From the NCBI GenBank assembly GCA_020744425.1, contig JAGMUV010000001.1, positions 2,542,001-2,606,000 on the forward strand: 64,000 nt of DNA, written 5' to 3'. Positions 23,387 through 34,042 of the stretch are shown piece after piece. Under the pieces are notes generated by a model, which did no database searches, was not told the DNA's origin, and was given only the letters and a program-made list of their open reading frames with translations. Source of the DNA: Dactylonectria macrodidyma. Lineage: Eukaryota; Ascomycota; Sordariomycetes; Hypocreales; Nectriaceae. The position numbers and the translations under genes were made by a program. Numbering within the stretch: position 1 is the first letter of the stretch; each line of letters opens with the position of its first letter.

Positions 23387-26300
23387 ATGGCAACAGATTC
23401 CCCAGGTCACTCTAGTAGTGACCAAATGCCAATGAACTACATCTTTCACCACGTCTTCCTGCCCCCTCAGCTTCCAGGTGGCAGTGACATCACCCCTGAA
23501 AATGATTACTACGTGGTCAAATTCGTTCTCGAAGCTCTCCGAGAGTTTAGTTACCAAGCGGGTCCATACCTTGACGACCTCGCTATTGAGGCTGCCATCT
23601 CCTTGGTGGAAAACACCCTGAACACAATGAGCTCTCTCGGAGGGTTGGAGGAATGCAGCACCCAGCATGTCCTTAAGCATCTTGCTATCACTGGTATAGC
23701 CCTTGCCCACGTCTTCTTTCAACCTGACAGCGGAATACTGACCTGCTACCTTCCTAGGGTCCTCTGTATCCCTTCATGTCACTGCCCAGAACGCCGGGGT
23801 CATGATTCACCGCGCTTATGATTCATTCATCTTCGAAACATTCGAGTTGTCTCCTTCGGATGAGTCAATCAACAGCACTCGCGGTCGCCTGGTCCGACAA
23901 TTCCCAGCGACTTCGATCGCGGTACCGAGCCAAGTCTTCAACGACGATGACTTCCAGTCGGTATTGACGAAGACCCTTGTCAAAATGAGTATTCAACAGC
24001 AAGACATCAAACCTTACTATGAGGGGGCCGATCAAGTCCCTGTTGACACTCAAGACACACCAAATCCTCGGCTAGTGACCGAGTTGCTGGTCAGCTTTCT
24101 TCGAGGGTGTGGCGAACAAGTATCCATTCCCTGCCTCTACAAGAAGACCCGCGAAGAGTTATTGTCGAGCGACGGTGCACCCGCGTGGAGACGGTCTCCC
24201 ACCTGGCTCCTCCTCCGTGTCTCGCTGCAGCTTGTTATGACTCGCATTGCAACCGATTCTGGCAATACTTACAAGAGTTTTATGCTCTTTTTTATGACTC
24301 GCATACTCAAGGCTACGATGGTGCAAGCATCCAGCCCGGCACTGCACATAATGGGAACAAAGATTCTGCGGCGTCTCCTCAAACTCCCGCCTCCATGGGG
24401 CGGCCGGTGGCTTGCAACTGTCGCAAGCGACTTACTAGCGGCCGCAGAACACATTTGCGAACGGTGGAAAAACGTTGGTGAAGAATTGGAGCCGGAATTG
24501 GAATTGGAAGCCATCTCGACCCTCGAAATCATCAACAGCACCTACCTCGAACTCGCGGAGATGAACCGATTCCTCTCCGCCACACTGCAGTCCAGCAATG
24601 TCAGCGTAGTATCACATTCGAACCCAACGTCTCCTGATCAGATTATGATCGATAGCTCTGTGCCTCAATTTCCATCTCCGAAAGATGTTTGCAAGATGGA
24701 ACTTGCCAACCTGGAACGCTCTGTACTCATTAGCCCTGGTGGCCACGAGCAGAGTTGTAGCTCGTTGTGCGAACAGATCCGAGACTACCATACAACAGCA
24801 GCTGCAGCGTATGCAGGCAACCCTGAAATGATCTCTCGCATGCATCTAATCATCTTAGAGCTCTGGATCGCCCTCGATCAAGCCGCTATCCAGTCCGTTC
24901 CGCTGCTTCAAGACTACGACCCAGGCATCCCATCCGACTCGTACCACTCTCTTTTACTCGCCTCTCGAGGGGATATGGAGAGACTTTCCCGCGCTGAAAA
25001 GTATTTGCGCCAGCGACGAGACTACGCAAGGGCTCAACGCACTCCGCCTGTCTTTGGCTCATTTGGCCATCACCGCTCATTGGCAGTCCGCTACTTTGCA
25101 ATTTCACCAGAGTTGCAGAGCCTGGAATATGAGATCGTCGACCGAGCGACCGATGAGAGAGCGCAGGCACTGGAAGAACTCTCTCGCCTTCGAAAGGAAC
25201 GTATTCGCTTGATTGGACTCTACAACGAAGGTGTTTGTGAGAGGGTGACTGTGCAAGGGGAGCTCTGGGTGCACCCTGACACTTGCGTCCGCTGCTCGTA
25301 TCAAGAGAAGGCAAACAAGCTAGAAATCCCCACTCATGATTATCCATTGCCAACGAACACGCATCAGGCACAAGCCGTGATCTTTGAACTGGCCGTTCCA
25401 CCTGACATTGGAGAATGGCGAGATATCACCATCTATCTCATCCGCGACGTCCTTCAGTGTCGCACAGTTCGCACTCCTCCAGCAGAACGTCCTACGAGAT
25501 TGCGCGCGTATCCAACCCTTACTCAATACTTTCGAAGTGACAAAGAATGGCGAGTCAGCCTTCAATCGACGCACAAAGACCACCCGAGCACCGCGTCAGT
25601 CCCAACTTGTACGGAAGATCATGTTCTTCTCTCAAATAACCTTGAACTGAACTACTTCGACGAACTCAAGGGAGTCATTTTATCAGAGCCTATCCCCTCT
25701 CACGCCCATGCAGAGTCCTGCTCCCTCCCACGCCCAGAACGGTCACCGATGGCTCTGACTACATTGTCATCTAGCCAGGATCGGACCATGTGGGTTAAGA
25801 TGTTGTCGCAACTATGCAAGCCGAAGATCGACTTCAACAGGCAAGAAATTGCGATCTTCGTGATTCATTTGAGCCTCCAAGCAGGCCCAAATTCCCAGGA
25901 GACGATCACCAGAAAGACCCATGAGTTGCTGTCCAATGTCAACTTTGGTCGCAACATGCTCGACTGCCTTAGGGGTCTCGTTGCGCGTGTCGAAGTCGAT
26001 TCGGGATCTTACTATGCTCTCTGTGCCTTCGCGTCTCTTGCGGCTCGCCTCTTGTCCATGACTGAGGTTCTCAAGCCCGAGTACACCAAACTTCTGGGCT
26101 ATTGCAGAACGGTCTCTCACCATTGGATGCTCCAGACTCGTGAAAAGGTGCACACGACGGTAGATGAAGGGCAAAGGACTCAAGTTGTCCGAGATCTGCT
26201 GCATATCTCTCTCGTCTGCGCCAGCACCTTTTGTGTGGAACCCGAGATCCTTGGCGAAATCTTGTCAAACTCCAAACAGCAATCAATTCTTGCTGAAGCT

Positions 26301-28721
26301 TCCATCATCATACAGGACAATGAGCGCATGCTTGACCCAGGAAGCGACACCCTTGGAATGGTCATGTGCGACCGATGGCGATGCATGATGCATGATGCGT
26401 CTTCCTTCTTGGAATCAGAGCTTATGGCTAGACGGAGCGACTGGCTGGACCTTGCCGTCGTCAGGAACTGGCCCCCATTCACTCCAGGAGGCGACTGGTG
26501 CAAGGCCCCAAAGCCTCAATTAGCGTCTTGGGAGCATCACTGGGTCTCGACGCTTTCGGATCAGCTCACGGTTCACTTCAACCTTCGAACTGGACAATTG
26601 CTCGTCGACGAATTCCCACTGTCGCGCATCCCCCCTGAATACCAGCAGCATCCTTGTTATAAGCGAATCTTTGGCAGCCTCGTCATGGATGTGATGCCAA
26701 GTCCACTCCCGGGCATGCGTTTCTCCAGCACAAAGCAGGTCGCTGGCCGTTCGCTTCACTTTGGCATGCCACCAACCACTCAAGGTAATACATCATCGGA
26801 TCTCCTGGTTCGCCTCCGCCATCGTGGATCGCTTCAAGATCTCATCCCAAGCCGAGTTTTTGCTGGAATTCTTCCTCATAGTTTTGTCCATGACTTCGTT
26901 CATTGGTATGATCATGACAGCCAGAGTGTTGAGCTTCGGCCCCTGTTCAGCCCTTGGGATTCTGATCCTGAGAATTGGCGCCTCAGCACATACAATCGGG
27001 TTTGGAGGCTTACTAAAGGTGGAAACGTGCTGGTAGCCCCTTCGAGCAGGATAGGCCAGGGACTTGCCAAGCGTCTTTTTCCGTTGCACAATGACCCATC
27101 GCCGATACAGTTGGTCTTCAATCTAAACACGTCAGCTCTAGAAATCGGAATGCCCCAGCTAGGACTCTCCTTTGAGCTGAAGCCCTTCGATACTGCAATA
27201 CGATGTCACCAGTTTCCTGGGATGGAGGTAGACCAGTGCCAGTCGGCCGGGACATTGATTGGTTTCGGGAGCAAGCTAGTGCTTCGTGACAACCAGGAGC
27301 CGCCAAATCGAAGAATTCTCATTCCCGAGGGCAGTCTTCAGTGGGAAAGAGTAAACTTCGGTTCCTTCGCAGAGCATATGAAGGTATCTGTTGTCCCCGG
27401 TACCGTCAGTCGCGTGCAGTCGTATGCCCTTCCCAAAGCCCCTGGCCAGCTCGAAGGATATGTTCCGCTACACAGCAAGCTCTACCTCGCCTTCCTGCAC
27501 GCCCTCACGTCGCACAGCGCACCAGACCCGCTTCTTGGTCGCACTGGGACTCGAGAGGCGATATCCATCCTGGAGTCCGCGGACGTACGCTCAACTAACT
27601 ACTTGGACGAGGACAGCATGAACATGCTGCGACACCTGGCTGTGCTGCCTCCAGTGAGGTCCTTCAACCCCTTGGACAGAACACAGGCAGTTTCATGGGC
27701 ACCAAGCTTGAGCTTTCTGTCGCAAGATGACCGGTTTCACAGACTCGTTCACAGCCTCATCGAGGAGACGCGGAACAAGGTCTCCATCCTCCCGATCCAA
27801 TCCGCCGAGGCAACAGGCTTCGTGGACTCGGACACGCAGCTTATCGACAGACATATTTCTCGACACATCGACTTCCAGGTGACTGGATCAATGCCCACAG
27901 ACTTCACCACTACTCACGACGTGTTTTACGCGTCAAGAGGTGCTGGTCAGATGTCGCCGAGATCGGTCCTTGCCACCGAAATTGCGTCCATGATCTATAA
28001 TGACCAGCAGTTTCTCTTACACCAGCCCGCTACTAACCTCGCCGAGGGTCTGTACAAGCTGCTCAACACCGGTCAAGAATGCCCTGCGATCTCTCAGCTA
28101 CCGACGCCCCAAGAGATGGAGTTCGACTCCAGGTGGCTTCAGCACCCATCTAAACATCTCATGGCACAATGGTGCCGTTTGCACAATGCTCATCGAACCA
28201 ACCCGCAGTGGCTCAATAAATACCAGTACATGATGTGGTTTGCGACCATCACTTATGCCACCCAGAGCATTCCCCAGGTGACGCAGGCACTATTTGCCAT
28301 CTTTGCCATCGACCATATTTCTGCGGTTCCTCTGCCCGACCGCGTCCCTCCCAGATTGTCAGAAGGCTATAAGATGCAGGTACAGAAGCTACGAACCACT
28401 GTCGAAGGCTCGGTCCGGCCAAGCGGTGACTTTCCCGGGTTGCTCGACGAAAACTACAGGCATGTTGTGAACAGCGAGACGGAAGACTTCTGTGCCAAAC
28501 TCGCAGCACAGTGGCCCTGCCCAGAACCAGCACCACCAAGTGGGCGGCGGTATATGTCCATCGATTGCGCCGCCGCAATGAAAGAAATCAACACAATCTG
28601 GTTTGATTGGTTCGAAAACCTCGTCTTCTGGCATTACCTTGAGGCGATCTCCGTTTCCATGAAGGAATTGCCGGTGGCACGTCCCTCTCTACCTCCATTT
28701 ACTAGGTCTACATTGTATTAG
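23387..28721 (+). CDS. DUF6606 protein resembling the N-terminal half of the DUF3638/DUF3645 family
   Basis: Exons 23387-23693 and 23758-28721 flank a 64-nt intron (donor GTATAG, branch CTGAC, acceptor CCTAG) and give 1,756 residues. The start at 23387 precedes MNYIFHHVFLPPQLPGG, the typical opening of DUF6606. The join yields LAITGSSVSLHVTAQNAGVM, matching the spacing expected in this family, then FETFELSP. The rest is one uninterrupted frame of more than 1,600 codons, so it is probably under selection. Full-length fungal relatives, often labelled ubiquitinyl hydrolase, run to about 3,000 residues with DUF3638 and DUF3645 following; I know these from memory. Here the frame stops at 28719-28721 just before where DUF3638 would begin, and no matching sequence follows. 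It is therefore a truncated form or a naturally short paralogue. No signal peptide or membrane segment is seen. Function is unknown; peptidase activity cannot be claimed for this portion. Confidence 0.8.
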
Positions 28722-30234
28722 CTAGTACTACCTGACATCATTCACCATCGGCGGTCCTATCTCTCGCTCCACCGCCTCTTTGTCTCTTTTTCTTTTCCCT
28801 TCTCTCTTTTGGGCCTTCTCAGGATTATCTAAATTGCTCATTATCATCTTAAAACACTCAATTCAATCATTTTTGCTTCGAAGTTCATTTTTGCTTGCCA
28901 GGCACAGCTACAAATTTCCTGGTCTCATGTCCACACTCATTTGTTCGGCTGAAGAGTCAGCTTCCCTAAACACTCGCTACTCATCAAGCGCTCGGCTCCA
29001 AGCTCGGCTCCAGGCTCTTGTGACGGTCTCCTCCATCATCTACACTCTGCATGTGGTTCTCCGCCAGTATGCTTGTGTGGATCAGATTCAAAGATCGCCA
29101 GGCCGTCTCTGTTCCATCCACACATTGGTTTCTGCTTGGCTGATTTAGCTTGAAAACTCTGCGCCTGTAGAGCTGGCCCCGATCTAGAGACTGTCATTTG
29201 GAACAACACACAAGTAGTGGTCAGACCAGTAATCAGCGATTTTTATTATCAATTGCAATTGCCTGATTCAGAGCCTAATCATCATCATGATCCCTTTTCC
29301 ATAACGTGCCCTAATCTAAGCCTTAAGACCGTTCCGCTAGAGTCGCAGGGCAAGCCGTCCAACATGAATGAACTACCCAAAGCGAATGTCCACGCTTCCA
29401 AAACGATGAGCATTATTCAAGCATAGAATATTCCACTACTCACGATCTGCTCTGCGGCCAGCTTCCGGCCTTGTCCTGTCCACTTTAAGAGTAAGTTCCT
29501 AAACTGGCTTCAGGATTCGTTGAAATACAGGTCCCTAAACTGATTTTGAAAAGTGACTCCGAACACTCTTGATGGGGATTCACTTGCGCCAAGGGAGATG
29601 GTCATAATGGGATGTTGGATTGATCATCTCATAATAATATTTGGCATTTGGCGCAGTTGAGGTCTTGAGTAGAGACTGGATGCTTGAAAGCTGATTGCTG
29701 AGCCTTTTGTCAGATCTGAATATGAGACTTGGTCGATTCGATGGACTAATCACAACCCCCTCCCCCCTTATTCTACTCGTGGCAGTTATGGTAGGTGTTG
29801 AATCCGATATGGTCAATTCGATCCGGGTGATAGGGATCAAACGATGTGGAGGTCAAAGATGATGATATTGATGTCTGATGAGAAGTTTGCTCTAGGGTTA
29901 CTAATCAAAGAGGAGGCGACTACGATTGGCAGGGCCATACACGTTGACCATGGCTCTTTACCGACTCCAGATGGCCATTGGCAAAATCATCAAACCCACT
30001 ACACGGATATGGTGCCAGGTGTCTCTAGGTGGTTATGCACTCGAAAAAGAATGGGTCCCTTGGAACGTCAAATCGAGTTATGTGTTAGGCCCAAACGTCT
30101 CCCTCTTGACAGAGATTCCGATTGATTATGTATCAACAGTCATACCTATCCTACTACCATCTGCCTAGCGACTCACATATCCTAATACCACTTTTATTTG
30201 AACTTTTTTACGCGAACTATGCCAGGAAGGCTCA
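28722..30234. other. No gene recognised
   Basis: This segment follows the DUF6606 gene. It holds T/C-rich sequence to about 28900, then short frames. A frame at 29926-30168 (80 codons) has protein-like composition but no recognisable family, start context or splice sites. Confidence 0.45.
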
Positions 30235-30420
30235 TTATCCCAGTACCAGAACCTGAGAACGGTTAGAGTCCAAACGCTTGTACGCAGGAGTGCCCATATC
30301 TTGACTTGTACCTGGAGTCACTTTGCTCGAGGACGAACTTCCACCGGAAGTACTGGAATGGCCTTGTACTTTTTTGTTGGGATCGGTGGTGTCCTGGGAT
30401 GATTTGGGAGTATCTGCCAT
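30235..30420 (-). CDS. Small hydrophilic Ser/Gly-rich protein, hypothetical
   Basis: A 61-codon frame with a favourable start context (A at -3, G at +4). The product begins MADTPKSSQDTTDPNKK, has a Ser/Gly-rich middle and ends in a short hydrophobic tail. There is no signal peptide, cysteine or domain. The composition looks more like a real small disordered protein than chance, but length alone cannot decide. It could also be an exon of a longer gene. Confidence 0.3.
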   Translation of the reverse strand: MADTPKSSQDTTDPNKKVQGHSSTSGGSSSSSKVTPGTSQDMGTPAYKRLDSNRSQVLVLG

Positions 30421-30884
30421 ATTTAGGGAGGCTAGGCTTGTTTGCGTAGAAGCGAATCGGAAGATGATCGATGCCAGGGAGGCCTAGAGCTGGTCAAAGT
30501 CGAATTGACGACTTCTTGGAGTTTCTTTAAAAGTGGGGCTTGAATCAGCTAGCCAATAGGATTAACACCCTATGACCTACGGAGACCAAAGTCATCCTAT
30601 AAGGCTACCACAGAACCTACGAAAAGTATCTACGGCTTGGTTTCGCGCTGGTATGTGTTTCATAATGACGCATCCCTAAGCTCGTCTCGCCGACATTAGA
30701 GTTACTTTATAACTATGTTGCCTTGGGCAGCAGCCAAGAGAACCTTCGACAGTTATGCCACTTGCCTGGCCCGTGCACACTCGCAATGGGAGAGCGAGAC
30801 TCAGGGCTGCCAAATCAATATCAGCTCAATAAATGCAACCGCAAACAAGGGGAAAAGAAACGGCGAAGATGCCGCGATCGATGA

Positions 30885-31790
30885 AGTCCATATCATTTAT
30901 GTCGTAGGAGGAGTCGCGAGCTTGATCGGCCTCATCTGGCTCCGCAGCTGCTCCTCGGGCGCGGGGCGGTCCCTGGTCTAGCCATTCCCTGCCCCACCCT
31001 TCGGTCGTCACCACCCACGACACCACCAACGTCAACACCAACGCCAACGTCGAGCTATTATCGCCCTGAGGCCTATTTCCACGAGAGAACGACCTCCTTG
31101 GCCTTACGCCATGCACAAGTACAAGTGTCCGGCCTCCACTCGACGATCCCCATCCGCGGGGAGTCATGGGCGTCCCTCTTTGACCCAGACCCCTCGCATT
31201 GGAGTTGGGGGAATCGAACCGCAGAGACGACAAGCGATGACCCATATGCCAACCGTGGTATATACTTGTGTGGATACTTAGATCTACCGCTGGACTACCT
31301 CAACAACTCGGATGCTCGCATTGTCCGTCTTGCCACCACCATGTTTCAGGTCTCGGGCCTCGCTCGCTCTGATTCCTCAAATTCAGAAGCCGGCCACAAG
31401 AGCGAACGCACCATCGTTCTGGAGCCTGGTGGTCCCGGCGGCAGTGGAACTTCTTATGTGTGGGAGGCTGCTGAGCAGGTAACTGGGCGCCTCAACAATG
31501 GGCAATTCGACGTTTTCGGATGGGATCCTCGGGGAGTCAATACATCACTTCCATCCATGTCATGTTATTCCAATGATGCGTTCCGAGACCGCTGGTCTCT
31601 GCTCACCAGGAAATACCGCGAAGAGTCAAACCCATTGGATCAGTTGTACATCTCCGATGCCATGAACAATGCGACATTCCACACCTGCCATGAGCGACTC
31701 GGCGATTTCGGTCGCTTTATCAACACGGCCTCGGTCGCTCGTGATCTACGAAACTGCTTTGCCTGCCTGACCACCTCGCCCAGAACATAA
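30885..31790 (+). pseudogene. Alpha/beta hydrolase (TAP-like peptidase) fragment lacking both ends
   Basis: A frame open from about 30885 reads RPHLAPQLLLGRG, then a Thr/Pro-rich spacer, then RGIYLCGYLDLPLDYLNN, VLEPGGPGGSGTSYVWEA and FDVFGWDPRGVNTSLPSMSC. The GGPGGSG oxyanion-type motif and WDPRG are typical of fungal secreted or membrane-anchored TAP-like/proline-iminopeptidase-type hydrolases. The first in-frame ATG is deep inside (about 31340). A likely N-terminal piece (30826-30890, GEDAAIDEVHII) is in another frame. At the 3' end FINTASVARDL is followed by unrelated residues and a stop at 31790. The nucleophile Ser (GxSxG), acid and His regions are absent. DUF7924-like relic sequence follows directly, so the hydrolase was cut there. 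Non-functional as an enzyme. Confidence 0.7.
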
Positions 31791-31829
31791 TCTTGCGACA
31801 AAGACCGTTGCGGCTTACAGCAGGCCTCT

Positions 31830-32937
31830 TTGTCAGCCAGCCTGGGCGCCATAGAAGTTTCCTCCCTCCCCCTTTACACCGCTGCCTTCTTCGCTATGAG
31901 GGGCCGAGTGACCAAGACGCGAGCCTGTTGCCCTGGTTCGAGGCTCTCGCAGGAAAAGAAGCAACCGGACGCTGTTGCAAGATCCAGTGCAGGTATGCGC
32001 GTCAATACGGAGAGTGGGAAGACCCGTGAGCTCACCAGGTACAGATCTTCCGTCAAGCAGCAGAGAGCAACCTCCAGTGAGCGGTGATCTCGTCCGAGAC
32101 GAAGCGGCAGCCGTGCCCACGAAAAAGAAATTGGACGCAACGTCCGTGGCCGGCCCATTGTCCCCGAAGAGGGCTCGGTCGATTCGAACCGACGTGCAAC
32201 GGCCTGGAGTCGCGAACGAGACGTCGAAACAAACAGACAAGGTATGGCAACGTTCACCTGCGCAGGTCACCGACTAATGGAGAGGCTCATACAGACAGCC
32301 CTACAACAACCAAAGCCTGGGCCTCCCAAGGCCCCATACGCCGTGTCACTTGAGTCATGATGGAGCAGCCCTTGTCTATGCGAGGAATCAGGCCCTTTCC
32401 TATCTTGGGAAATCTGACCCTCCTGGCCATGCTGAAGTCATAACTTTCACTACAGATGGTACTAATATTAATTTCTATGCACATTACGCTACTCCATCAG
32501 GGGATGGTACATTTAAATACCACCAATACCCCATGGCATCAGCAAACCTGAAGAAATCTCGCCAAGAGCATAATGAGGGCCGAAGAGGCCTTAGGAATGC
32601 ACAAGACTACGCGAAGAAACAGTCTTACGCCTTGAGAGACCAGCTAAAGGAGCACTGAAGGAAGCGAAACGAGGGCCTCCAGCTAATCACTAAAGGAGCT
32701 CTTCCACCTATTTCTGACGAAGAGACGGCACCATATGAAGACGAAGCTGGCTACGAGATCGTCGAGCCACCCTGCCAGCTGACGCCCACAGCTTCTTCTG
32801 AGCTGCGCGATGCCTCACGCTCCGTCTCATCGTCGAAGTCACTCCCCGGCAGCGCCGGCCAGAAGCGAAAAGCCTCGTCATCGCAGGGATCCTCCAACGG
32901 ATCCTCCAGACATAGGAGCAAGTACAAGAGCTATTAG
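31830..32937 (+). pseudogene. Second DUF7924-like relic, catalytic core deleted
   Basis: The 5' part aligns by eye with the first copy near 4.3 kb: PGTDLPSSSREQPPVSGD, then a basic stretch PTKKKLDATSVAGPLSPKRA, RPGV, a GTATGG donor-like site with a CTAAT branch-like site, then IQTALQQPKP. After about 32330 the text jumps to a C-terminal domain: SHDGAALVYARNQALSYLGK, FTTDGTNINFYAHYATPSGD, GRRGLRNAQDYAKKQSYALR. A TGA at 32656-32658 interrupts LKEH-RKRNEG; the frame then continues to a Ser/Lys-rich tail and a stop at 32935-32937. The segment between QPKP and the C-terminal domain, which carries the PD and ExK motifs in the first copy, is missing. The C-terminal domain belongs to a different subfamily from the first copy. 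Pseudogene. Confidence 0.7.
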
Positions 32938-32941
32938 AAGA

Positions 32942-33202
32942 GGGATGTTAAAAGCGGGCGTTATTTTCACGAACATTCTGACGGGGTGGTCTCTTGGCTT
33001 GATGAAGATGATGGTGGATATCAGCAGTTATGAACATGTCTACTACGCAGTATCTTCGTTTGCCTAGAAGGCGAGGTGGACGAGGGGCGAGATAGTTTTG
33101 GGCGAAGGCAAAGCCGCCTATTTCTTGTTCGTCATCATGTCGGTCGTCGCCGTCGTCGCCACTCTGACCATGCCGACGCTTGGAAGCCAGGCCAAAATAT
33201 AG
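32942..33202 (+). pseudogene. Possible membrane-protein scrap with one in-frame stop
   Basis: One frame reads MLKAGVIFTNILTGWSLGLM through a TAG at 33065-33067 and continues to GKAAYFLFVIMSVVAVVATL before stopping at 33200-33202. The last part is a clear hydrophobic, membrane-like segment. I cannot name a family. It may be the tail of a transporter gene or chance. Confidence 0.25.
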
Positions 33203-33844
33203 TCGTTGCCCATCGTTTGGGCACGCAGCATAGAGCGAAGACTGTGGGTACGGAGGAGGTCTGGATGCGGCGGATGATTGCGTAAGATTTGATGGCAGGC
33301 TGACTGGATAGCACGGCGGGTTGTTACAGGTCCTTGCCTTACTGGGGTAATGTCATGAGGAGAAGTACGGGGTTTATCCGGCTGTTAATAATTGACTTAG
33401 TCGTCACTATGAGAGCCCTCCGTTCTGTCAGCGATTATGGAATTACACCATCTGAATCACAGTGCCATGCTCTATGGAAGAACCACCCACTATATGTATC
33501 CTCCATCCCAGGCACTCGAACACTAGCTATGATCCCGACTTCGATATCCTGATCGCCTTTCAAGCTTTTGACGGTAGTATACGGCTAATTTATGGTCTCA
33601 GTCCGGTAAAAACCAATATGCAAGGGATATCTAAGGTAATCCTCTCCTCTCGAGAGTTGGCTCCAACTTCACGCCGACACCCGTGATCCCGACTTCAAAC
33701 CAGCGTGGGCACAGCAGCAAGAACAACAATACCAGCGATCGATCAACTCAGCAGAGTATCTCCCCTGACAGACAGCGCTCGCCTTGTATTCGAAAGCTCA
33801 TTACTAGACAGGTATTGCTCGAGAAGACAGCGGAGACATCTAAG

Positions 33845-34042
33845 ATGTGTTGGATCTGGGTAGTCAAGTACTCTTGCGGCAAGCCGGATCACAAAGACCA
33901 TATTCCTCAAGGATGTGATAGCGGAGCCAATTGCCCGGTCAGGAAGGGCCTAAGGCTCCGCCAGTATGTGGATATACCTGACACATGTATGGTAGAAGCT
34001 CATCAAATACTAGACCCTCACCTCCCACTCCCAAAGAGTTAG
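33845..34042 (+). CDS. Small cysteine-containing protein, hypothetical
   Basis: A 65-residue product starts MCWIWVVKYSCGKPDHKDH and has five cysteines and two histidines in its first half, a pattern like small fungal MC-start proteins with Cys-Gly-His motifs. The frame stays open further upstream (to 33683), but that part is low-complexity and Ser/Arg-rich. No signal peptide. The surrounding DNA is full of gene remnants, so it may be a fragment. Confidence 0.25.
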   Translation: MCWIWVVKYSCGKPDHKDHIPQGCDSGANCPVRKGLRLRQYVDIPDTCMVEAHQILDPHLPLPKS

